Origin: Trebonia kvetii
Lineage (GTDB): Bacteria; Actinomycetota; Actinomycetes; Streptosporangiales; Streptosporangiaceae
NCBI RefSeq assembly: GCF_007827045.1
Contig: NZ_RPFW01000002.1
Location: 248,001-312,000 of the forward strand
Length of the DNA: 64,000 nucleotides
Direction: 5' to 3'
In this document: one piece after another, positions 52,503-60,434 of the stretch
How the letters are laid out: each line of letters starts with the position of its first letter
How positions within the stretch are numbered: position 1 is the stretch's first letter
Notes under the pieces: model-generated
Databases searched by the model: none
What the model saw: the letters and a program-made list of their open reading frames with translations, nothing else
What the model was told of the DNA's origin: nothing
Made by a program: the position numbers and the translations under genes

Positions 52503-52727
52503 TCAGCTCTCCCGACTCTCGGCAAGGTGTTTCTGGGCCCGAACCGCAAAGGCTTCCAGGCTTTGGTCTTGGTACCCTTCACCCGTTGGTTCGCCGATGC
52601 TGAGGTCAAGTTGTGTATGGACGGCACCGACCTTCAGACCGATCACTTCAATCTCAAGAGCGGTGCAGAAAGCGGGGGCTTCGGTCTGAAGGATGTGGTA
52701 GACGTCATTGTACTCGTCAGCCGTCAT
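52503..52727 (-). CDS. Hypothetical protein, probably truncated
   Basis: 74 aa from ATG 52727. MTADEYNDVYHILQTEAPAF, VIGLKVGAVHTQLDLSIGEP and EGYQDQSLEAFAVRA read like a real protein with less GC-biased codons than neighbours. The same frame continues upstream as RPVVWLQFSSGAINIFM but has no start before a stop at about 52784, suggesting the N-terminus has been lost. TAATAT lies just before the ATG, so a leaderless short form is possible. Family not recognised. The rest of 52468-52892 shows no gene. Confidence 0.5.
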   Translation of the reverse strand: MTADEYNDVYHILQTEAPAFCTALEIEVIGLKVGAVHTQLDLSIGEPTGEGYQDQSLEAFAVRAQKHLAESRES

Positions 52728-52892
52728 GAAGATATTAATGGCACCCGATGAGAACTGCAGCCAAACAACGGGACGCCCTAAGCGGCATTGCGCCTATGCC
52801 AGCCCGCCGCGCTGAGTACCGGTACCTAGTGCCAATCACGTGGGTTAGTTGAGTAGGTCAGCCCATGCCCGGCCGGTTAGCCGCATGACTGA

Positions 52893-54722
52893 ATGAATGT
52901 CATGAACGACGCCTACATCACCGCTACCGCCGCTTTCCTGCCCGGCGATCCGGTCGACAACGAACAGCTCGCCGCCCGGTTCGGTGCGGACACCCGGCGG
53001 TCCGCCGCGTTGCGCAGGCGGACGCTGGCGGCGAACGGTATCAAGACGCGGCACTACGCCGTGGACGAGACCGGCATGACGCTGATGCTCAACGAAGAGC
53101 TGGCGGCGGAGGCCGCCAGGCGGGCGCTGGCGGACCGGGGCCTTCGCCCACAGCAGGTGTCCATGCTTGCCACCGGCACCACCCAGGGCGACCTGCTCGT
53201 TCCGGGGTTCGCGTCGATGGTGCACGGCCGGCTGGGCGGCGGCCCGATGGAGCTGCTGTCGGCCGCCGGGGTGTGCGCCTCGGGCATGGCAGCGCTCAAG
53301 GCTGCCGTGTCCGCCGTGCGGCTTGGCGAACACCCGGTGGCGGTGGCGGTCGGCTCCGAGCTGGTGAGCCGTTCGTTCGGCGCCGGCGCGGCGGAAACGC
53401 CGGACACCAGCTTCCTGCGCTGGACGCTGTCCGACGGCGCGGGGGCGGTCGTGCTTGAATCGCGGCCACGGCCCGATGGCCTCAGCCTGCGGGTGGACTG
53501 GATGCACCTGGTCTCCCACGCGCACAGCCACCCCGTGTGCATGAGCGCGGGGCTTGGCGAGGAGCTCACGCCGGCGGCGGGCGGCACCTGGCTCGACTCG
53601 CGGGACGGCACAGCAAGCGCGGAGTTCACCCGTCCCAGGCTGCGCCAGGACATGTCGGCGCTGCCCGCCCTGGTCGACATGGGGGTCGCCGAGTTCGAGG
53701 CGCTCGTCAAGGCGGGGCGGATCGACCCGGACACCGAGCACATCCTGTGTCACTACAGCGCGGAGCATTTCCGCGCGACGCTGCTCGACCGGCTGCGCGA
53801 TGCCGGATACGCCCCCGAGGACAAGCGCTGGTTCACCAACCTGCACACGGCGGGCAACACCGGGGCGGCGAGCATCTTCGTCATGCTCGACGCGGCGCGC
53901 GACCGCATGAACCCCGGTGACCGGGTGCTGCTGATCGTTCCGGAGTCGGGCCGCTTCACCATGGCCTTCGCCCAGCTGACCTGCGTTGGCCCCGACGGCG
54001 GGCCGAGCCAGGCGGAGCTGGCGTCATCACCGCTCGGCGAGCCGTCGCCCGGCGACTCACGGGGTGTTACCCGGGTGTTCCGCGAACTGGCCGAGGTGTG
54101 GGCGGAGCTACAGCGGACCCTGGCCAGGGTGCCGGTCGTGCGGCGGATCGAGGACGGCTCGGCGACGCTTGAGGACTACCGCAGGCTGCTGCTCAACCTG
54201 CGCCAGCAGGTCGTCGACGGCGGCCGGTGGATCTCGCTTGCCGCCGCGAACTTCTCTGTCGAGCTGTTCTGGCTGCGCAGCGCCGCCATCAGCCACGCCG
54301 CCGATGAGCACCGCGACTACCAGCTGCTCGAACGCGACTACGCGGCAGTCGGCGGCGACCAGGGGCTGACGGGCACGACGAGCGCGAATGTCGGCTCATC
54401 GGCGCTGTCCGCGTTCGTCTTCCACCGGGCCGGGCAGCCCGATCCCGTCGACCTGCTCGGCGCGATGTTCATCATCGAAGGTCTCGGCGTGCGGAACGCG
54501 GCCGGCTGGGCGAACTGTCTTGCCGCGAGCCTTGGCCTGCGCGACGACCAGCTCAGCTTCCTGAGATACCACGCGGAAGGCGACAGCGAGCACTTCGGGC
54601 TGCTCACCGCCGCGCTCCGCTCCGGGCTTTTCGACGATGCCGCGATGAACAGGATCGTGAAGACCGCGCGGGTGACGGCGCGGCTCTACGCACTGCAACT
54701 GGAGGAGCTCGATCATGTCTGA
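52893..54722 (+). CDS. KAS III-type ketosynthase fused to a heme-oxygenase-like di-iron domain
   Basis: 609 aa. Residues 1-365 are a thiolase-fold KAS III-like domain with catalytic Cys128 (SAAGVCASGMAALK), His287 (ILCHYSAEHF) and Asn322 (LHTAGNTGAASIF). After a linker (366-390), residues 391-609 are helical and resemble the heme-oxygenase-like di-iron oxidase family (Haem_oxygenas_2 type): SHAADEHRDYQLLERD (Glu/His), FIIEGLG (Glu529) and RYHAEGDSEHF (His560, Asp564, His567). Such di-iron domains oxidise fatty acids or amino compounds (UndA, SznF and relatives). A condensation product oxidised in cis is the natural guess. ATG 52902 is an alternative start. The next gene overlaps by 8 bp. Confidence 0.82.
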   Translation: MNVMNDAYITATAAFLPGDPVDNEQLAARFGADTRRSAALRRRTLAANGIKTRHYAVDETGMTLMLNEELAAEAARRALADRGLRPQQVSMLATGTTQGDLLVPGFASMVHGRLGGGPMELLSAAGVCASGMAALKAAVSAVRLGEHPVAVAVGSELVSRSFGAGAAETPDTSFLRWTLSDGAGAVVLESRPRPDGLSLRVDWMHLVSHAHSHPVCMSAGLGEELTPAAGGTWLDSRDGTASAEFTRPRLRQDMSALPALVDMGVAEFEALVKAGRIDPDTEHILCHYSAEHFRATLLDRLRDAGYAPEDKRWFTNLHTAGNTGAASIFVMLDAARDRMNPGDRVLLIVPESGRFTMAFAQLTCVGPDGGPSQAELASSPLGEPSPGDSRGVTRVFRELAEVWAELQRTLARVPVVRRIEDGSATLEDYRRLLLNLRQQVVDGGRWISLAAANFSVELFWLRSAAISHAADEHRDYQLLERDYAAVGGDQGLTGTTSANVGSSALSAFVFHRAGQPDPVDLLGAMFIIEGLGVRNAAGWANCLAASLGLRDDQLSFLRYHAEGDSEHFGLLTAALRSGLFDDAAMNRIVKTARVTARLYALQLEELDHV

Positions 54723-55572
54723 GCTAGCCGCGCTTTCCCTGTGGCCGGTCATGACCGCCGATCCCGCGATCCCGATGGACCCGGCCACCCTGCGCCTGGT
54801 GATCAGCGACCAGCGGCGCCCCAGCCGCGCCCTGCTCTACCCGTGGATCAGGGTGGCGTCCCGGGTGGCCGTCACGCTCATCGTCGTCGGCAAGCGGCTC
54901 TGCCCGGTCCGGTTCGCCGCGCACGCCACGATGGACCGGCTGTGCCTGTGGTTCCTGCGCCGGTTTGTCTCCCCGGCTGCCGTTTCCCTGCTGATCAGGC
55001 ATTTCGTCGTGGAGACGAACCTGCTGAACTTCTGCGCGCGGAACGCGCGCCTGCCCGGCGCCGCGGCGGTCGGGCTGCGCCCGGTCACGCTGGCCGATCT
55101 CGGCGACCGCGCGGTGATCGAGCACGACCTCAACGTGTACCGGGTGCTGTCCGCCCTCGGCAGCGCCCGCGGGCCTGCCCGGCCGCGCGACGACCTCGAT
55201 TTCAGCATGCTCGAGGTCCCGGAGATAGATCCCGAGCCCGGCACCCGCCGTCTGCTTAACCTGGATATCCAGACCGCGTTGTGCCTGATGAATATCCCGT
55301 TCGCCTTCTGCCTGACCCCGGCGGAGTACCGGCGGGCCGTGCACTCGCTGCGGCTGGACACCTCACTGCTGACCGTGCTTGCCGCCCTCACCGGCGATGA
55401 CGCGTTTTTCCGCTGGCGGGCGACCCTGCCCCCGGTGCGCGTCGACAGCAACGTCGACGTCCCGGCCACGGTGTACGAGCACGCGCTGATCTGCGAATTC
55501 GCGCTAGCCCGGCTCTGCCGGCTGCGCGACTCGGCAGCGGGTTCACACCTCTCGCCGCTCAATGACCGCTAA
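54715..55572 (+). CDS. Unknown helical protein coupled to the KAS III-di-iron fusion
   Basis: 285 aa. Hydrophobic segments VAVTLIVVGKRL and FVSPAAVSLLIRHF suggest membrane contact. Conserved-looking polar motifs LLIRHFVVETNLLNFC and DRAVIEHDLNVYRVLSAL contain His, Glu, Asn and Asp residues that could bind metal. I do not recognise the family with confidence. The start overlaps the stop of the fusion gene by 8 bp (translational coupling), and the histidine kinase gene overlaps its 3' end, so it is part of the same directon. Confidence 0.75.
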   Translation: MSELAALSLWPVMTADPAIPMDPATLRLVISDQRRPSRALLYPWIRVASRVAVTLIVVGKRLCPVRFAAHATMDRLCLWFLRRFVSPAAVSLLIRHFVVETNLLNFCARNARLPGAAAVGLRPVTLADLGDRAVIEHDLNVYRVLSALGSARGPARPRDDLDFSMLEVPEIDPEPGTRRLLNLDIQTALCLMNIPFAFCLTPAEYRRAVHSLRLDTSLLTVLAALTGDDAFFRWRATLPPVRVDSNVDVPATVYEHALICEFALARLCRLRDSAAGSHLSPLNDR

Positions 55573-56791
55573 GGCAATTCAATGTAGCTTGGTGATTGTG
55601 ACGGTGACCGCCGCCTCCGCGGCTGCCAAGCGCTCATTCTCCGAGCCACTATGGCGGGCGCTGGCCGTCTTCCGGTTCGTGAGCGTCGGTTATGCCGCCC
55701 TGCGGCTCGCGTTTATCGACCGATCCGAATACAGTCAGCCGGCCTGGGCCTGGGTGGTCATCGCGGTGATGGCGGCGTGGACGGTCGTCACCACCATCGC
55801 CTACGCGCGGCCCGCGCGTCGCACGCCGCTGCTGCTTGGCGCCGACCTCGCGGTCACCGTCGCCATCATGATGAGCACAATGCTGCTGCAGTATCCCGTC
55901 GCCACCGTGCACGGGGCGCTGCCGGTGACCGCGACCTGGATGGCGGGTCCGGTCCTGGCCTGGGCCATCAGGTACGGCAGGCGGGCAGGCACGATCGTGG
56001 GACTGATCGTGGCCGGCTGCGATTTCGCGCTGCTGCGTCACGCGGCGCTCAGCACCGCACTCAACGGGGCGGTGCTGCTTGTGCTCTCCGGATGGAGCGT
56101 CGGCCACCTGGCCAGGCTGAGCGCCGAGCTAGCGGCACAGCGCCAGCGCGCCACCGAGGTCGAAGCGGCCAGCAGGGAGCGGGAGCGCCTTGCCCGCGAC
56201 ATCCACGACTCGGTGCTGCAGGTGCTGGCTCTCGTGCAGCGGCGCGGCGCGGAAGCGGGTGGCGCGGCGGCAGAACTCGGCCGGCTGGCCGGCCAGCAGG
56301 AAGCCGCGCTGCGGGCGCTGGTGGGCGGAACCTGGGACGGCGACCAGGCGAGCGGCGACGTGGATCTGTGCCAACTGGTCCTGCCCGCGCAGACTGATCG
56401 CGTGACGATTTCGGTACCCGCACCGCCGGTGCTGCTTGGCGGCGCGGCGGCCGCCGAGCTGACCGCCGCGGTGCAGGCGGCGCTCGATAACGTGCGGCGG
56501 CATTGCGGTGAGCAGACCCGCGCGTGGGTGCTGATCGAAGACGAGCCAGACCTGGTCCGGGTGACGATCCGCGACGACGGCCCGGGAATCCCCGACGGCC
56601 GGCTGGCCGAGGCGGCGGCGGCCGGGCGACTCGGGATCAGCCATTCGATTCGCGGACGGCTGCGCGACCTCGGTGGTTCGGCCGTCATCAGCTCAGCGGT
56701 CGGCGAGGGCACCACGGTGGAGCTCTGCCTGCCGCGGGCGTCGGGCCGCCCGGTGGCGGCGGCACAGGCAACAGCTAGGGTGCGGACGTGA
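55562..56791 (+). CDS. Membrane histidine kinase (NarL-type partner, MacS-like)
   Basis: Up to 409 aa. Five to six membrane helices (for example WAWVVIAVMAAWTVVTTIAY, LLLGADLAVTVAIMMSTMLL) precede the dimerisation helix with phospho-His in RLARDIHDSVLQVLALVQ and an HATPase domain with VTIRDDGPGIPDG and LGISHSIRGRL. The start is uncertain: ATG 55562 overlaps the upstream gene, but GTG codons at 55592, 55598 or 55604 would fit the family better. It resembles MacS of the MacRS system, whose kinase senses envelope-related signals. Overlaps the response regulator by GTGA. Confidence 0.88.
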   Translation: MTAKAIQCSLVIVTVTAASAAAKRSFSEPLWRALAVFRFVSVGYAALRLAFIDRSEYSQPAWAWVVIAVMAAWTVVTTIAYARPARRTPLLLGADLAVTVAIMMSTMLLQYPVATVHGALPVTATWMAGPVLAWAIRYGRRAGTIVGLIVAGCDFALLRHAALSTALNGAVLLVLSGWSVGHLARLSAELAAQRQRATEVEAASRERERLARDIHDSVLQVLALVQRRGAEAGGAAAELGRLAGQQEAALRALVGGTWDGDQASGDVDLCQLVLPAQTDRVTISVPAPPVLLGGAAAAELTAAVQAALDNVRRHCGEQTRAWVLIEDEPDLVRVTIRDDGPGIPDGRLAEAAAAGRLGISHSIRGRLRDLGGSAVISSAVGEGTTVELCLPRASGRPVAAAQATARVRT

Positions 56792-57462
56792 GCGTTCCTA
56801 TCCGAGTCATGGTGGTGGACGACCACCCAATGTGGCGCGACGCGGTCGCCAGAGATCTCACGGAGGCCGGGTACGACGTCGTCGCCACGGCGGCCGACGG
56901 CACGCAGGCGCTGCGCATCGCGGGTGCGGCCCGGCCGGACGTGGTGGTGCTCGACCTGCAGCTGCCCGACATGTCAGGCGTCGAGGTGACCCGCGGTCTG
57001 CAGGCGGTTTACCCAGCCGCGCACGTGCTTGTCCTGTCGGCGAGCGGCGAACAGCAGGATGTGCTCGACGCGGTGAAAGCCGGCGCGGTCGGCTACCTGC
57101 TGAAGTCAGCGGCGCGCCAGGAGTTCCTTGACGCGGTGCGGCGCACGGCGAGCGGCGACGCGGTGTTCACCCCCGGGCTCGCCGCGCTCGTGCTCGGTGA
57201 GTTCCGGCGGCTGTCAGAAGTGCCGGCCGGCGTCGGCAAGGGCGTACCGCAGTTGTCCGAGCGGGAGACCGAGATCCTCCGGATGGTCGCCACTGGCATG
57301 TCCTACAAGCAGATCGCCACCCGGCTCGTCCTGTCCCACCGCACCGTGCAGAACCACGTGCAGAACACGCTGGGCAAGCTCCAGCTGCACAACCGGGTCG
57401 AGTTGGTGCGGTACGCCATCGAGCACGGCCTTACGGGCGAATCCGAGTCGAGCGGCGACTAA
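56788..57462 (+). CDS. NarL/LuxR-type response regulator (MacR-like)
   Basis: 224 aa. Receiver domain: VMVVDDHPMWRDAV (acidic pair), phospho-Asp in DVVVLDLQLPDMSG, LVLSASGEQQ and VGYLLKSAA (Lys). LuxR helix-turn-helix: SERETEILRMVATGMSYKQI and LVLSHRTVQNHVQNTLGKLQ. GTG start overlaps the kinase stop by 4 bp. The pair follows the KAS III-di-iron genes directly, so those may be its targets or merely co-transcribed. Confidence 0.93.
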   Translation: MSVPIRVMVVDDHPMWRDAVARDLTEAGYDVVATAADGTQALRIAGAARPDVVVLDLQLPDMSGVEVTRGLQAVYPAAHVLVLSASGEQQDVLDAVKAGAVGYLLKSAARQEFLDAVRRTASGDAVFTPGLAALVLGEFRRLSEVPAGVGKGVPQLSERETEILRMVATGMSYKQIATRLVLSHRTVQNHVQNTLGKLQLHNRVELVRYAIEHGLTGESESSGD

Positions 57463-57601
57463 CCGCAGGCCGCGGGCGGCTGCCGTACCACGGCCAGCGC
57501 GGCATGAGGCGGTCAACGGATTGGCGTCCGGTTGGTCCGCTGAACACCTAATTGGCACAGTTTCTCACACATCAAACATTTCTCCGCCTGCTCAAACGGA
57601 A

Positions 57602-57619
57602 GCGGCGCATAATCGCCGC
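57602..57619. promoter_or_regulatory. Palindrome around a CATAAT box upstream of the secreted protein
   Basis: GCGGCG-CATAAT-CGCCGC, a perfect 6-bp inverted repeat with CATAAT as spacer, 33 bp before the ATG. The 57545-57600 stretch before it is unusually A/T-rich for this DNA. Suggests a -10 element inside an operator; the MacR-like regulator upstream is a possible binder. Confidence 0.5.
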
Positions 57620-57651
57620 GGAGTTCCACTAAGACAGGGGAGGCAGTTGAA

Positions 57652-58185
57652 ATGAAAAAGAAAGTCCTGATCGCCGCCGGGGTTATTGCGGCGATGCTCG
57701 CATCCGCGGGCGCGGCCGTGGCGGCGACCGCCGTGAGTTCCGCGCCCGTCACTGGCAAGGCCTGCGTGACCGCGAGCGGCCAGCTCAGGCTGACCTCGAA
57801 GACAGGCACGTGCGGCACCGGCCAGAAGGCGACGACCGTCCTGGCGAAGGGCGGCCCGGGCACCGCCCTTGGGTACGCGCACATCCTGCCGGGCGGTGCG
57901 TTCGACGCATCCCGCTCCTACAACGTCAAGGCGTCCAACGTGGTGTCGAACCGCGTCGGCTTCACCTGCTTCCGTGGCCTCGGCTTCACCCCGCACAACG
58001 GCGCGGTCACGCTCGACTACAACGGGCTCTTCAATGGCCAGCTCCCGCAGGCAACGCTCATGATGCCGGCGCAGCCGAAGCTCTGCGGACTGACCTCCGC
58101 GCAGGCCGAGGTCTTCACCGGCCTGGTTACCCCGGGGACCAACACCCCCGGCGCCAAGCTCGGCTTCTACATCGTCTTCTACTGA
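57652..58185 (+). CDS. Secreted protein of unknown function
   Basis: 177 aa. Classical signal peptide MKKKVLIAAGVIAAMLASAG ending AVA-ATA. The mature part starts with GKACVTASGQLRLTSKTGTC, a two-Cys motif frequent in exported actinomycete proteins (C-x-n-LR/L...C). Two further Cys (FTCFRGLGF, PKLCGLTSAQ) may form disulphides. Beta-rich. Start ATG set by GGGGAGGCAG about six bases upstream. No enzymatic motif. Confidence 0.8.
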   Translation: MKKKVLIAAGVIAAMLASAGAAVAATAVSSAPVTGKACVTASGQLRLTSKTGTCGTGQKATTVLAKGGPGTALGYAHILPGGAFDASRSYNVKASNVVSNRVGFTCFRGLGFTPHNGAVTLDYNGLFNGQLPQATLMMPAQPKLCGLTSAQAEVFTGLVTPGTNTPGAKLGFYIVFY

Positions 58186-58312
58186 TAACCCGGGGACCGC
58201 ACGGTCTGCGCGAAGCGCACAGGCCGGATATCCGCCGATGAGCTCGTGGCCGGGCGCGTGCCCTCGATGAGGGTTATCCGCGCCCGGCTCCTGGCCTGCC
58301 CCTCGCCTGAGA

Positions 58313-58615
58313 TCAGCCGGCCGCCGACGGGACGCGCTCGGTCACGACGGCGTACAGCCGCGGGACCGAATGCCGCACCAACTGCGCCTGGGCTTGCGGG
58401 CTGTTCATGATCTGACCGAGCTTCGGCAAGAACGCCCGCGCGGCCGTCTCGTCACGGAACTCCAGGGCGATGAGGACCTCGTTCGGCTCGGTGACGCTGC
58501 GGCTCACCCGGTAGGACTGCACCCCTTGCTCGGCCCGGAACCGCTCGTACTTATCGAAGTTCGCCTTCCAGGTGTCGAAGTCCTCGACCGTGTTCTCGAT
58601 GTGGACGGTGGTCAT
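58313..58615 (-). CDS. Dimeric alpha/beta-barrel protein (antibiotic monooxygenase-like)
   Basis: 100 aa from ATG 58615, with GAGGAGGAAAC immediately upstream. MTTVHIENTVEDFDTWKANF, VQSYRVSRSVTEPNEVLIAL and FLPKLGQIMNSPQAQAQL show one ferredoxin-like unit, as in ABM/SchA-CurD-like or stress-response proteins. No catalytic residues can be singled out. Likely a homodimeric ligand-binding or oxygenase-like protein. Stands alone. Confidence 0.75.
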   Translation of the reverse strand: MTTVHIENTVEDFDTWKANFDKYERFRAEQGVQSYRVSRSVTEPNEVLIALEFRDETAARAFLPKLGQIMNSPQAQAQLVRHSVPRLYAVVTERVPSAAG

Positions 58616-58711
58616 GTTTCCTCCTCGGATCGGTGTAAGACCAGACTGCGCCGATGACACGCGCCGTCCTATCCCAGATCCGGGGGATCTTTGCCGCCCT
58701 ATGCTGAGCTG

Positions 58712-59150
58712 ATGGCGGCCTCACACGAACTGGCCGACCGGGCGGCGGCCGTGTGCCGTCGGCCGCTGCCGGCCAAGGCGCTCCGCGAGGAACTCGTCGC
58801 GCTGGTGCGCGGGGCCGTCCCGTTCGGCGGGTACAACTTCCCGCTCACTGACCCGGTATCGCGCGTCGGCACCTCGCCGCTGGCTGACGTGCCCGGCCTT
58901 TCCTGGCCACGGCTGCCCGAGCTGATCCGCTCCCGGTACCTCACTCCGTACTGCCGCTGGGACCGCGTGCTTGAGGCGGGAGTCACGGCCACCTCGCTGA
59001 TGCGCGAGACGCACGGGCATCCCGACCGGTCACTGGTCTGGCGCGACGTGCAAAGCCAGCTCGGCGTCAGCGACACCGCGATCGTCGTATTCGCCGACCG
59101 GCACGGCTGCTGGGGCCTGCTCGACCTGTGGCGCATCCGCAGGCCCTGGC
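58712..59150 (+). pseudogene. LuxR-type regulator, N-terminal sensor part (rearranged gene)
   Basis: The plus strand encodes the GAF-like N-terminal sensor of a common actinobacterial LuxR family: VPFGGYNFPLTDPVSRVGTS, LADVPGLSWPRLPELIRSRY, and IVVFADRHGCWGLLDLWRIR. After DLWRIRRPW similarity ends abruptly. TATGCT lies six bases before ATG 58712, so the original leaderless start is intact. The continuation of the same protein appears inverted on the minus strand of the adjoining segment (59348 to about 59145). The C-terminal LuxR helix-turn-helix is missing. Confidence 0.65.
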
Positions 59151-59348
59151 GTAGATGTCCAGGCGGTCCGCCGCGGTGCTCGGCTCTATCGACACGGCGA
59201 TGTCCTCGCCAAGCCGCGACCCTTTGACCGTCACTCGCCAAGACCGGAGCCCGCACCCGGCAGCTCCTCCTCGCCCGCGGACTGGGCACGCGGTAACGGC
59301 GCTCCGCCCTGTCGTCAACTCGACCTCCGGCTGGAAATAGCCGACCAC
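59145..59348 (-). pseudogene. Inverted internal segment of the LuxR-type regulator
   Basis: Reading leftward: VELTTGRSAVTACPVRGRGG, then LRSWRVTVKGSRLGEDIAVS and IEPSTAADRLDIYARACG. In intact members of this LuxR family the sequence W-V-T-L-R-A-x-R-L-G...IAVTIEPA...RLDLFARACGLS directly precedes the DNA-binding domain. Here it lies on the opposite strand from the sensor half, and the junction falls where DLWRIR (plus) meets LDIYARACG (minus). It stops before the helix-turn-helix. The 59349-59511 stretch shows no further part. Confidence 0.55.
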
Positions 59349-59511
59349 CTGCCCGTCTCGTGAAGCGCCTCGGATCAGCGGTGCGGCATCGCCTCTGCCG
59401 GGTTCGGGTTATGCTGCGGCGTTACCCGATCGCCGGCCGCAGCTGATGGGTAGCCTTGCGGCTCGGCATCGCCACACTAGCCCTCCCGGCTATCGCAACA
59501 GGAGAAGTTAC

Positions 59512-60387
59512 ATGCCTGAGCTTCCAGAGGTGGAATCCGCCCGGGCGGTGATCGAGCGGAACGGACTCGGGCGATGCATCACTGACGTCGATGACTCCGA
59601 TACGTATGTGTGCCGCCCGCATGCGCCGGGAGAAATTCGCCATGCGCTGCTGGGAAGAGAGCTCACTTCCGCGATGCGCCGGGGAAAGAGCATGTGGTGC
59701 CAGACCGGCCCTCCATCGGAGGCGGTCACGCTGGGCATTCACCTCGGCATGTCGGGCAAGGTCGTAATCGCTGACGCCGACGGAGCTGAGATCGACGGTG
59801 GCGACTACTGGGAGGGGCGCCGCGAGCCGGGGGACTATCGTTGGGCTCGATTCACCGTGACCTTCGAAGACGGCGGCCGGCTCATGCTGGTCGACCCGCG
59901 GCGCCTGGGCCGTATCAGGCTCAACCCACCCGTCGACCAGCTAGGCCCTGACGCTCAGCTGATTACGCCGGAGCAGTTCCTGACGATGCTAGCGGGCACC
60001 TCGGCACCCATCAAGGCACGGATCATGGACCAGCGGCGGATCGCCGGCATTGGCAACCTGCTAGCCGATGAAATCCTGTGGCGCGCCCGGATCCACCCCG
60101 CGCGCATCGCAAGCAGCCTCACTCCACCAGAGCAGAGACGGATGCTCAGATCCAGCCGTGACGCGATCAGGGCCGCTCTCCGGGATGGAGGCGTGCATGC
60201 GCTGAAAATCATTCCGTATCGACGTGCGGGAAGCACTTGCCCGCGCGATCACGCGCCAATGGAGACGGGTCCGGTCGATGGGCGTACGAGCTGGTGGTGC
60301 TCGGCCGAGCAACTATTGATGCCAGGCAGCGGCGGCGTGGCCTTCCCGCGCGGTGTTCGTACCGGGCAGCACGGTCCCGGGGTGTGA
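59512..60387 (+). CDS. Fpg/Nei-family DNA glycosylase with altered zinc finger
   Basis: 291 aa from ATG 59512 (GGAG seven bases upstream). The N-terminus PELPEVESARAVIE supplies the catalytic Pro and Glu. GIHLGMSGKVVI and LVDPRRLGRIRL form the beta-sandwich core, and IAGIGNLLADEILWRARIHP is the helix-two-turn-helix. The C-terminal zinc finger, normally four Cys, reads TCPRDHAPME...SWWCSAEQ: the second Cys appears as His and the fourth as Glu or absent. It excises oxidised bases. The branch is common in actinobacteria beside true MutM. Confidence 0.82.
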   Translation: MPELPEVESARAVIERNGLGRCITDVDDSDTYVCRPHAPGEIRHALLGRELTSAMRRGKSMWCQTGPPSEAVTLGIHLGMSGKVVIADADGAEIDGGDYWEGRREPGDYRWARFTVTFEDGGRLMLVDPRRLGRIRLNPPVDQLGPDAQLITPEQFLTMLAGTSAPIKARIMDQRRIAGIGNLLADEILWRARIHPARIASSLTPPEQRRMLRSSRDAIRAALRDGGVHALKIIPYRRAGSTCPRDHAPMETGPVDGRTSWWCSAEQLLMPGSGGVAFPRGVRTGQHGPGV

Positions 60388-60434
60388 ATGCCCGTAGGAG
60401 GGTGAAATCTCGCCACTCCGGAAACATCTATCAC

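Noticed and set aside
52491..52751. Rightward 86-codon frame with fairly natural residues
   Set aside because: The leftward frame over the same bases reads as a more convincing protein and extends beyond both ends of this frame with similar character.
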